From the NCBI GenBank assembly GCA_943913835.1, contig CALTZU010000087.1, positions 1 through 14,408 on the forward strand: a stretch of DNA of 14,408 nt, written 5' to 3'. The DNA is from an uncultured Rheinheimera sp. GTDB taxonomy: Bacteria; Pseudomonadota; Gammaproteobacteria; Enterobacterales; Alteromonadaceae. Both the position numbers and the translations under genes were made by a program. The notes beneath the pieces are model-generated. The model was not told where the DNA came from and made no database searches. It worked only from the letters and a program-made list of their open reading frames with translations. Of this stretch, positions 7,141 to 12,821 are shown piece by piece (positions within the stretch are counted from its first letter, which is position 1; every line of letters begins with the position of its first letter).

Positions 7141-7676
7141 ATCAAATCGTCCGGAATTTGATAGGCAGCGTATGGATCATCCTCAGCCTGAACTTCAGCG
7201 CTTTGCCCTGTGTTGTGCAGTACTATGATGGTTTCAGCTAAACGTTGCTGAATTTTTTCCGCCACTTTTACTGGGATCACATGGTACTGCTCGGCCAACT
7301 TGGCAATAGCGGCCTGGCCTTTGGTCAGCTCTGCATGGATGCGGTTGCTAACGTACAAACGTTTGACCAGGCTGCCATCGGTGAAGTTAAAAGCGGTTTC
7401 ACCTTTGTGTGCTATGGTATTGAGTTCAATCAGTTGTTTGACCTGGGCAGCTAAAGCTTTTTTATCCTGTTCAGCTTTACGTTGGCGATTTAATTCCTGA
7501 TCGCGTTGCAGTTGTTGCTGACGGCTTTGTTCAGCCAAGACAGAGGCTTCGTTGATTACAGTGCCATTTTTTCCTGCTTGCACCCGTTCTTTATGTTTTT
7601 CTTTTTTAATGGCTTTTAGCTTTTTCTCATTGCCAAGGCCAGCCTTTAGCAATTGTTCCTGTAGTGACTTACTCAT
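7134..7676 (-). CDS. yaiL: DUF2058 family protein (YaiL-like)
   Basis: A 180-residue protein of the DUF2058 family, sometimes labelled nucleoprotein or polynucleotide-associated; its biochemical role is unsettled. The N-terminal half (about 1-85) is strongly charged and helical, with many Lys, Gln and Glu residues (KKLKAIKKEKHKERV, SRQQQLQRDQELNRQRK), consistent with a coiled coil and nucleic-acid or ribosome contact. The C-terminal half is a compact domain with FNFTDGSLVKRLYVS, ending in the family hallmark DDPYAAYQIPDDLMW. The ATG at 7676 has AGGA seven bases upstream. It is the first gene of the minus-strand operon and overlaps arfB, so a link to translation is plausible but only inferred from position. 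Confidence 0.9.
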   Translation of the reverse strand: MSKSLQEQLLKAGLGNEKKLKAIKKEKHKERVQAGKNGTVINEASVLAEQSRQQQLQRDQELNRQRKAEQDKKALAAQVKQLIELNTIAHKGETAFNFTDGSLVKRLYVSNRIHAELTKGQAAIAKLAEQYHVIPVKVAEKIQQRLAETIIVLHNTGQSAEVQAEDDPYAAYQIPDDLMW

Positions 7677-7773
7677 AAAAATATCCTGTCGATCCGATGA
7701 TACTATTGTTTCATGTTAAAGCGGCGCTGCAAAGAGCAGAAGGGCAGACTAACTGCCGAAGCAAAAAATGCGT

Positions 7774-7779
7774 TATGAT
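7774..7779 (+). promoter_or_regulatory. Possible -10 box for the DEAD-box helicase gene
   Basis: TATGAT matches the sigma-70 -10 consensus at five of six positions. It would give a leader of about 30 bases. No good -35 sequence is present 16-18 bases upstream, so this is a weak call. The 138-base gap between the divergent DUF2058 and helicase genes must hold promoters for both. Confidence 0.35.
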
Positions 7780-7814
7780 AAGGCACTTCAATTGAATTTG
7801 TACGGGACCTTATC

Positions 7815-9131
7815 TTGTTATTTCACGATCTTGCGTTAGACCCTCGTTTAGTCCGTTCTATCCAGCATCTTGGCTTTGCGAAACCAACGCCAATTCAGCA
7901 AGAGGCTGTGCCTGCCGCTATGACAGGTAAAGACTTAATGGTTTCTTCGCAAACAGGATCGGGAAAAACTCTGGCGTACTTACTGCCGATGATGCAGCGC
8001 TTGCTCCGCAGCAGGCCTTTGTCCAAGCAAGATGCGCGTGCTTTAATTCTGGTTCCTACCCGTGAGCTGGCTCATCAGGTTTACGCCAAGCTGCGTTTGT
8101 TTGTTGCTAATACGCCTTTAACCAGCGCTTTGATCGTAGGTGGTGAGAATTTCAATGAGCAGGAAAAAATCCTAAAGCGTCAACCTACTATTATTGTCGC
8201 CACCCCTGGACGTTTTATTGACCATTTGCAGCATAAAACATTTTTTATTCAGGGCCTGGAAATGCTGATTTTAGATGAAGCAGACCGGATGCTGGATTTA
8301 GGCTTCATGCCACAACTGAATGAAATCAACAAAGCCGCTGATCACCGTTTGCGTCAGACATTGATGTTCTCCGCTACGTTAGATCATGCTGAGGTGAACG
8401 AACTAGCGATGTCCTTGTTGAAGTCGCCACACCGGGTATCAGTTGGCGCGTCGTATCAGCAACATGAAGATATAGAGCAGCGTTGTTACTTCGCCGATCA
8501 TTTATCTCATAAGGAAGCGTTATTAGCCTATTTGCTGAAAGAGGAACAAATAGGCCAGCTGATTATCTTTACGGCAACCCGTGAAGATACAGATCGACTG
8601 GCTAAATTATGTGATTCAATGGGTTACCCCGCTGTAGGCTTAAGTGGCAAATTAACTCAGGGACAGCGCAATTCGGTGATGCAAGGATTTTCCGCCAATA
8701 AGTATCAGGTGCTTGTTACTACAGATGTTGCATCCCGGGGGCTGGATTTATTGCAGGTTAGTCATGTAGTGAACTTTGATTTGCCTAAACATGCGGAAGA
8801 GTATGTGCATCGCATCGGTCGTACCGGTAGAGCTGGAGCTAAGGGGGTAGCTATTTCTCTGGTTGGACCAAAAGATTGGGCGGCATTTTGTGCGATAGAA
8901 AGCTTTTTACGCCGTCCTCTTCCTATGTATAACGTAGAGTCTTTACCAGCCAAATTTAAAGGCCAGGAGCTGCATGCCCCTGTAAAAGCGGTGAAGAAAG
9001 CTAAGCCTGCAATGAAGAAAACAAAACAAAAATCCACAGATACAACATCAAAAGTTAAGCCTGCCACCAAACCTAATTTTTATCAGGCGGGCGATGATGG
9101 CATGACGCCTGTGAAGAAAAAGATCAAATAA
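7815..9131 (+). CDS. DEAD-box ATP-dependent RNA helicase
   Basis: Unwinds short RNA duplexes using ATP; likely acts in ribosome assembly or mRNA turnover. All core motifs are present: Q motif (Phe21, PTPIQ 24-28), Walker A SQTGSGKT (45-52), PTREL (81-85), TPGR (130-133), DEAD (154-157), SAT (186-188), TTDVASRGLD (302-311) and HRIGRTGR (332-339). A 50-residue Lys-rich tail (KKAKPAMKKTKQK, ending VKKKIK) probably adds RNA affinity. It resembles RhlE/SrmB-type helicases, but I cannot assign a subfamily. The start is TTG at 7815: an in-frame stop lies at 7779 with no ATG or GTG after it, and the first internal ATG would remove the Q motif. GGGA (7804-7807) precedes it by seven bases. A cold-shock gene follows on the same strand with no terminator in between. 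Confidence 0.93.
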   Translation: MLFHDLALDPRLVRSIQHLGFAKPTPIQQEAVPAAMTGKDLMVSSQTGSGKTLAYLLPMMQRLLRSRPLSKQDARALILVPTRELAHQVYAKLRLFVANTPLTSALIVGGENFNEQEKILKRQPTIIVATPGRFIDHLQHKTFFIQGLEMLILDEADRMLDLGFMPQLNEINKAADHRLRQTLMFSATLDHAEVNELAMSLLKSPHRVSVGASYQQHEDIEQRCYFADHLSHKEALLAYLLKEEQIGQLIIFTATREDTDRLAKLCDSMGYPAVGLSGKLTQGQRNSVMQGFSANKYQVLVTTDVASRGLDLLQVSHVVNFDLPKHAEEYVHRIGRTGRAGAKGVAISLVGPKDWAAFCAIESFLRRPLPMYNVESLPAKFKGQELHAPVKAVKKAKPAMKKTKQKSTDTTSKVKPATKPNFYQAGDDGMTPVKKKIK

Positions 9132-9164
9132 TTTACAGTAGTATGTTTTTTATTCGGAAAATAG

Positions 9165-9173
9165 TGCTACACT
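9165..9173 (+). promoter_or_regulatory. Extended -10 promoter for the cold-shock gene
   Basis: TGC-TACACT is an extended -10 element: the TG lies one base before a hexamer matching TATAAT at four of six positions. The -35 region is only a T-rich run, which extended -10 promoters tolerate. Transcription would begin near 9180, giving a leader of about 240 bases. This fits the long leaders of cspA-type genes. Confidence 0.5.
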
Positions 9174-9179
9174 CAGGTC

Positions 9180-9420
9180 GTTACTTTGTAGATTTGTTCG
9201 ACAGTTTTTATTGCAAGCAATTGTTTTGGCTGAAGAATTATTTAGAGTAACTGGAACGGCCAAAACCAGAAAAACTATTTTTCTGTCGGATCAGTAATAG
9301 CTATTGACCACTTTGTCGGGTTCACTGATAATGGGGTCGTAATATGTACTAGCTCGAACACGGCCGGTAATATTTAAGTCGCCAAACAATTGGCAAATTT
9401 AGTTAAAGTAAGAGAATGTT
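9180..9420 (+). promoter_or_regulatory. Long structured 5' leader of the cold-shock gene (probable thermo-responsive UTR)
   Basis: The 289 bases between the helicase stop and the csp start hold no gene. Visible structure includes a perfect 8-bp hairpin, CAGAAAAA (9267-9274) with TTTTTCTG (9278-9285), loop CTA. A second hairpin is GCCAA (9381-9385) with TTGGC (9390-9394), loop ACAA, about 27 bases before the start codon. Partial pairing flanks the first hairpin. The ribosome site is a weak AAGAGA. In E. coli, cspA-type leaders refold at low temperature to expose the ribosome site and stabilise the mRNA. The same role is inferred here from position and length; I do not see an exact match to the E. 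coli cold box. Confidence 0.55.
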
Positions 9421-9633
9421 ATGTCACAATTAATTTCCGGTACCGTTAAGTGGTTCAACGAAGATAAAGGTTTTGGTTTCATCGAGCGCGAAGGCGGTAA
9501 AGACGTATTCGTACATTTCCGCGCTATCAATGGCACAGGCCGCAGAACTTTAGTTGAAGGTCAACGTGTAACTTTCGAAGTTACTGAAGGCCAAAAAGGT
9601 CCTCAGGCTGAGAACGTAACTGTTACCGGTTAA
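9421..9633 (+). CDS. CspA-family cold-shock protein
   Basis: A 70-residue single cold-shock domain that binds single-stranded RNA and DNA and melts RNA secondary structure; cytoplasmic. GTVKWFNEDKGFGFI carries the RNP1 motif (KGFGFI, 16-21), and DVFVHF (28-33) is RNP2. The aromatic residues Trp11, Phe12, Phe18, Phe20, Phe30 and Phe33 form the expected nucleic-acid-binding face. Length is normal for CspA. The ATG is the only possible start. It has its own promoter-like element, a long leader and a strong terminator, so it is probably a single-gene unit, though helicase transcripts could also read in. It cannot be told from sequence alone whether it is cold-induced or constitutive, since the family includes both kinds. 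Confidence 0.95.
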   Translation: MSQLISGTVKWFNEDKGFGFIEREGGKDVFVHFRAINGTGRRTLVEGQRVTFEVTEGQKGPQAENVTVTG

Positions 9634-9649
9634 TAGTTTTCTGAAAAAG

Positions 9650-9674
9650 AGCCAACTTTTAGTTGGCTTTTTTT
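9650..9674 (+). terminator. Intrinsic terminator of the cold-shock gene
   Basis: AGCCAACT (9650-9657), loop TTT, AGTTGGCT (9661-9668) form a perfect 8-bp stem, with the T-run at 9668-9674. It lies 17 bases after the stop codon. An A-run (9644-9648) before the stem means it could also act on the minus strand, where dinB transcripts arrive. Confidence 0.88.
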
Positions 9675-9752
9675 ATGCCTGAAATTCAGTGATTGAGCTA
9701 CTTTAACAACGGTTTATTAATGGCAAACTCTGGCATTTACAGACATAAATCG

Positions 9753-10805
9753 TCACAGTTCTAATGATAATTGCGCCTGAGCTTCCTGAGCTTTTAACCC
9801 AACATGAATACCTACCAATCGTACTTTTTTACCTTTTCCTCTGTGCCAAGCTTGCTCCAGTAGCTGTTTTAAGCTGGCCATATCCAGTTCGGGTTGTTGC
9901 TTTTCTACAGTTGTTTGTTGGAAATCAGCAAATTTCAACTTAATACCAATTTTCTGAATATGAGCAGTTGCTTCACAACGTTCTATACGACGCCTGAGTT
10001 TAGGTAAAAGCTCAGACAAACTTTGTTGACCAGCATTCAGATCCGGGAGATCTTCTGTGTACGTATGCTCGACCGCTACGGATTTACGAGGGTAGTCGTT
10101 TTGCACATCTCGACCATCACGGCCAAAACTGCGTTCTATTAAGATTTCCGCAAAACTGCCGAAATGTTTTACCAGTGTATGTAAAGGTGCCTTTTGGATA
10201 TCCACACATTTGTAGAACCCTAAAGTAGCAAGTCTCTCGGCGGTTTTTTTTCCTACTCCTGGGATCTTATGCAAAGGTAGGAACTTGACAAAGTCGTCGA
10301 CTTTTTCTGGTGGTAATACAAATAAGCCATCGGGTTTGTTTTCATCACTGGCAATTTTGGCGAGAAATTTATTTGGCGCTACACCGGCAGAAGCTGTTAG
10401 GCCTGTTTCCGCAAAAATCACCCGACGAATATCTTCAGCAATACGAGTGGCGCTGCCGGAAAATAAGGTGCTGTCGCTGACATCTAAGTAGGCTTCATCC
10501 AGGGATAAAGGTTCTACTTTATCGGTGTAACGATGAAAAATAGCTTGAATTTGTAAGCTGGCAGCTTTGTATTTTTCCATATTGCCTGGCAACAACAATA
10601 AATGAGGGCAAAGTTTAAGTGCCTGACCAGTAGGCATAGCAGAACGAACCCCATAGACGCGGGCAGGGTAGTTGCAGGTGCTAATTACACCACGTTCGGT
10701 TCGGCTGCCACCTATAGCTAAAGGAATGTTGCGCCAATCAGGTCTGTCCCGCATTTCTACCGCAGCGAAAAAACAGTCCATGTCGATATGAATGATTTTT
10801 TTCAT
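9753..10805 (-). CDS. dinB: DNA polymerase IV (Y-family translesion polymerase)
   Basis: Error-prone polymerase that copies past damaged bases, loaded through the sliding clamp; part of the SOS response. The 350-residue product has the three catalytic acidic residues in their E. coli positions: Asp8 in HIDMDCFFAAVE, and Asp103-Glu104 in LSLDEAYLDV. Other family marks are the steric-gate region CFFAAVE, YPARVYGVRSAMP, SAGVAPNKFLAKIASDENKPDG, and the helix-hairpin-helix IPGVGKKTAERL. The little-finger domain occupies about 240-340. The C-terminus AQLSLEL fits the beta-clamp-binding motif QLxLxL, so the gene is complete. ATG start, but no clear ribosome site. Three LexA-type sites lie just upstream and cover the likely promoter, supporting SOS control. 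Confidence 0.96.
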   Translation of the reverse strand: MKKIIHIDMDCFFAAVEMRDRPDWRNIPLAIGGSRTERGVISTCNYPARVYGVRSAMPTGQALKLCPHLLLLPGNMEKYKAASLQIQAIFHRYTDKVEPLSLDEAYLDVSDSTLFSGSATRIAEDIRRVIFAETGLTASAGVAPNKFLAKIASDENKPDGLFVLPPEKVDDFVKFLPLHKIPGVGKKTAERLATLGFYKCVDIQKAPLHTLVKHFGSFAEILIERSFGRDGRDVQNDYPRKSVAVEHTYTEDLPDLNAGQQSLSELLPKLRRRIERCEATAHIQKIGIKLKFADFQQTTVEKQQPELDMASLKQLLEQAWHRGKGKKVRLVGIHVGLKAQEAQAQLSLEL

Positions 10806-10815
10806 TTACAAAGCA

Positions 10816-10831
10816 CTGTTGGTTTATACAG
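10816..10831. promoter_or_regulatory. LexA (SOS) box 1 upstream of dinB
   Basis: CTGTTGGTTTATACAG has the invariant CTG-N10-CAG form and matches the E. coli consensus at 12 of 16 positions by my count. It starts 11 bases before the dinB start codon and covers the predicted transcription start. It directly abuts box 2 with no base between them. Confidence 0.65.
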
Positions 10832-10847
10832 CTGTATAATTGACCAG
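10832..10847. promoter_or_regulatory. LexA (SOS) box 2 over the dinB -10 region
   Basis: CTGTATAATTGACCAG is CTG-N10-CAG and, from memory, differs from the E. coli dinB LexA box (CTGTATACTTTACCAG) at only two of 16 positions. It covers the proposed -10 box of dinB, where a bound repressor would block polymerase. Its left half forms, with the right half of box 1, a perfect 16-bp palindrome at 10824-10839. Confidence 0.8.
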
Positions 10848-10864
10848 TTTTGTTCTTTTGTAAA
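10836..10864 (-). promoter_or_regulatory. dinB: Probable dinB promoter
   Basis: Read on the minus strand, TTTACA (10864-10859) is a five-of-six -35 match, and AATTAT (10841-10836) a four-of-six -10 match, with a 17-base spacer. The start point would be near 10829, giving a leader of about 23 bases. Box 2 covers the -10 and box 1 the start point, which fits LexA repression. Confidence 0.5.
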
Positions 10865-10872
10865 GTTAGATA

Positions 10873-10888
10873 CTGGTTTTATTTACAG
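10873..10888. promoter_or_regulatory. Possible LexA (SOS) box 3, upstream of the dinB -35
   Basis: CTGGTTTTATTTACAG is a third CTG-N10-CAG, matching the consensus at 12 of 16 positions by my count, with an especially good right half (TTTACAG). It lies 8 bases upstream of the proposed dinB -35 and about 150 bases before glyA. It overlaps an inverted repeat, so it may belong to a different operator instead. Confidence 0.45.
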
Positions 10889-10900
10889 TTAATACTGTAA
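10883..10900. repeat. Perfect inverted repeat, operator-like
   Basis: TTACAGT (10883-10889) and ACTGTAA (10894-10900) are perfect 7-bp inverted arms around TAAT. The 18-base dyad has the size and symmetry of a repressor site. It shares six bases with box 3. There is no T-run after it, so it is not a terminator. The regulator is unknown; it does not match the MetR or PurR sites that I know at E. coli glyA. Confidence 0.5.
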
Positions 10901-10980
10901 CTCCACCGACCAGCAGTTCCAAAAATGGTTTTAGAAGTTTAGATGGCTACTTTATAGCTGCATCTTTGGCTGATTCCATG

Positions 10981-10986
10981 TAGAAT
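10981..10986 (+). promoter_or_regulatory. glyA: Possible -10 box for glyA
   Basis: TAGAAT matches the -10 consensus at five of six positions and would give a leader of about 47 bases. The -35 region (CTGCAT, 10958-10963, 17-base spacer) is poor, so an activator may be needed. The leader before glyA shows no glycine riboswitch pattern that I can recognise. Confidence 0.4.
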
Positions 10987-11039
10987 GCGCGCAGTTTTTT
11001 TGTAAATAGCCTGGCCCTTTTGGCCACCTGGGAGCAAGC

Positions 11040-12293
11040 ATGTTAAAGCGCGAAATGAACATTGCCGATTTTGATCCGGAATTATGGCAATCCATTACCA
11101 ACGAAACCCAACGTCAGGAAGATCACATCGAGCTGATCGCTTCTGAAAACTATGCCAGCCCACGTGTATTGCAGGCTCAGGGTTCTCAGTTAACGAACAA
11201 ATATGCTGAAGGTTATCCGCATAAGCGTTATTACGGTGGTTGTGAGTACGTGGACGTGGCTGAAGATTTAGCTATCGCCCGTGCGAAAGAATTGTTTGGC
11301 GCAGATTACGCAAACGTGCAACCGCACTCAGGCTCTCAGGCGAACTCTGCAGTATTTTTAGCTTTATTAAATGCAGGCGACACCATTTTAGGTATGAGTC
11401 TGGCTCACGGTGGTCACTTAACGCACGGTGCTACGGTCAGTTCTTCAGGTAAGTTGTACAAAGCTGTGCAATACGGTCTGCACCCAGAAACTGGTGTGAT
11501 TGATTACGCTCAGGCAGAAGCTTTAGCGCTTGAGCACAAACCAAAACTGATCATCGCTGGTTTCTCTGCTTATTCAGGCATTATTGACTGGCAGAAATTC
11601 CGTGAAATCGCCGACAAAGTGGGCGCCTACCTGATGGTCGATATGGCGCACGTAGCTGGTTTAGTCGCTGCTGGTTTGTATCCAAACCCTGTGCCAGTCG
11701 CTGACGTTGTAACAACTACAACTCACAAAACTTTAGCTGGTCCTCGTGGTGGTTTAATTTTAGCCCGTAAAAACGAAGAGATTGAAAAGAAACTGAACTC
11801 TGCAGTTTTCCCTGGCGGCCAGGGTGGTCCTTTAATGCACGTGATTGCTGCGAAAGCTGTAGCTTTTAAAGAAGCACTGCAGCCTGAGTTTAAAGTTTAC
11901 CAGCAACAAGTGCTGAAAAATGCAGTAGCTATGTGCGATGAGATGATCAAACGTGGCTACAAAATTGTCTCTGGTGGCACCCAGAACCATTTATTCCTGA
12001 TGGATTTAATCGACAAAGACATCACGGGTAAAGAAGCGGACGCCTGGTTAGGTCTGGCTCATATCACTGTGAACAAAAACTCAGTGCCAAATGACCCACG
12101 TTCTCCATTTGTCACCAGCGGTTTACGTATTGGTACTCCAGCTATTACCCGTCGTGGTTTTAAAGAAGCTGAAGCCCGTTTCGTTGCAAGCCTGATCTGT
12201 GACGTGCTGGACAGCCGCGGCGACGCAGGCGTCATTGACAAAGTTCGTGCGCAGGTATCAGAAGTCTGTGGCCGTTTACCGGTTTATGCCTGA
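11040..12293 (+). CDS. glyA: Serine hydroxymethyltransferase
   Basis: Converts serine and tetrahydrofolate to glycine and 5,10-methylene-tetrahydrofolate, the main source of one-carbon units; cytoplasmic PLP enzyme. The 417-residue product is the same size as E. coli GlyA. Visible signatures are IELIASENYASPRVL (31-45), YAEGYPHKRYYGGCEYVD (55-72), HSGSQAN (96-102), MVDMAHVAGLVA (199-210), and the PLP lysine in TTTTHKTLAGPRGG (Lys230). The glycine-rich PGGQGGP follows. The ATG has GGGAG (11030-11034) five bases upstream. A strong terminator follows the stop codon, so it is probably a single-gene unit. Codon choice looks more even than in the neighbours, as expected for a highly expressed gene. 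Confidence 0.97.
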   Translation: MLKREMNIADFDPELWQSITNETQRQEDHIELIASENYASPRVLQAQGSQLTNKYAEGYPHKRYYGGCEYVDVAEDLAIARAKELFGADYANVQPHSGSQANSAVFLALLNAGDTILGMSLAHGGHLTHGATVSSSGKLYKAVQYGLHPETGVIDYAQAEALALEHKPKLIIAGFSAYSGIIDWQKFREIADKVGAYLMVDMAHVAGLVAAGLYPNPVPVADVVTTTTHKTLAGPRGGLILARKNEEIEKKLNSAVFPGGQGGPLMHVIAAKAVAFKEALQPEFKVYQQQVLKNAVAMCDEMIKRGYKIVSGGTQNHLFLMDLIDKDITGKEADAWLGLAHITVNKNSVPNDPRSPFVTSGLRIGTPAITRRGFKEAEARFVASLICDVLDSRGDAGVIDKVRAQVSEVCGRLPVYA

Positions 12294-12302
12294 TAGCTTG
12301 CT

Positions 12303-12331
12303 ATGACTGAGCAAAGATAGAGTGTTATGAT
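12303..12331 (+). promoter_or_regulatory. Promoter for the nrdR-ribD-ribE operon, overlapping the glyA terminator
   Basis: ATGACT (12303-12308, four of six) and TATGAT (12326-12331, five of six) are separated by 17 bases, and TG at 12323-12324 makes an extended -10. Transcription should start near 12338, which is the first base of the glyA terminator loop. The resulting mRNA would lack the left arm of that hairpin. Confidence 0.6.
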
Positions 12332-12356
12332 GGCCGCATAAAGCGGCCATTTTTTT
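12330..12356 (+). terminator. Intrinsic terminator of glyA
   Basis: ATGGCCGC (12330-12337), loop ATAAA, GCGGCCAT (12343-12350), and seven T (12350-12356). The GC-rich perfect stem and T-run make this a strong terminator. It ends only 12 bases before the nrdR start codon. Confidence 0.92.
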
Positions 12357-12368
12357 CGGAGAAATTCC

Positions 12369-12821
12369 GTGTTTTGTCCTTTTTGTCGTGCCGACGATAC
12401 CAAAGTTATAGACTCCCGCTTAGTCGCAGAGGGATCACAAGTAAAAAGACGACGTGAATGTGGCGCCTGTCACGAGCGTTTTACCACCTTTGAAGCCGCC
12501 GAATTGGTGATGCCCCGCATTGTAAAGCGTGACGGCTCCCGCGAGCCTTATAACGACGCTAAATTACGCAGCGGCGTGATGCGTGCTCTGGAAAAACGCC
12601 CTGTGCCAACAGAACAGATTGAGTCCTTGATCAGCAAAGTGGAAAGCTTATTACGTGCCACAGGCGAGCGTGAAGTACCAAGTCAGTTATTGGGTACGCT
12701 GATTATGGATGAGCTGGTGAAACTGGATAAAGTGGCGTACGTGCGTTTTGCATCCGTCTACCGCTCCTTTAAAGATATCCGTGAGTTTGGCGAAGAAATT
12801 GCCCGGCTTGGAGACAACTAA
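12369..12821 (+). CDS. nrdR: Transcriptional repressor NrdR
   Basis: ATP/dATP-sensing repressor of ribonucleotide reductase operons, which it binds at NrdR boxes. The 150-residue product has the N-terminal zinc ribbon with Cys3, Cys6, Cys31 and Cys34 (FCPFC, RECGACHERF) and the DSR and KRRRE basic residues for DNA binding. The ATP-cone follows from about 49 to 139 (VKRDGSREPYNDAKLRSGVMRALEK begins it). Length is normal. The start is GTG at 12369, with GGAG (12358-12361) seven bases upstream; any later start would lose the zinc ribbon. Its stop codon directly abuts the ribD start, so the two are translated together. The nrdR-ribD-ribE order is conserved in gammaproteobacteria. Confidence 0.96.
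   Translation: MFCPFCRADDTKVIDSRLVAEGSQVKRRRECGACHERFTTFEAAELVMPRIVKRDGSREPYNDAKLRSGVMRALEKRPVPTEQIESLISKVESLLRATGEREVPSQLLGTLIMDELVKLDKVAYVRFASVYRSFKDIREFGEEIARLGDN

Noticed and set aside
9331..9352. Tiny leader reading frames ATG-GGG-TCG-TAA and ATG-TAC-TAG in the csp leader as upstream ORFs.
   Set aside because: Neither has a ribosome site and frames this short occur by chance.
11011..11024. GGCC-CTTTT-GGCC hairpin before the glyA ribosome site as an attenuator.
   Set aside because: The stem is four base pairs, no alternative pairing or T-run is visible, and it does not cover the GGGAG.
10889..11039. Glycine riboswitch before glyA.
   Set aside because: The 151 bases before glyA are too short for the usual tandem aptamer after the likely promoter, and I see none of its conserved pairing.
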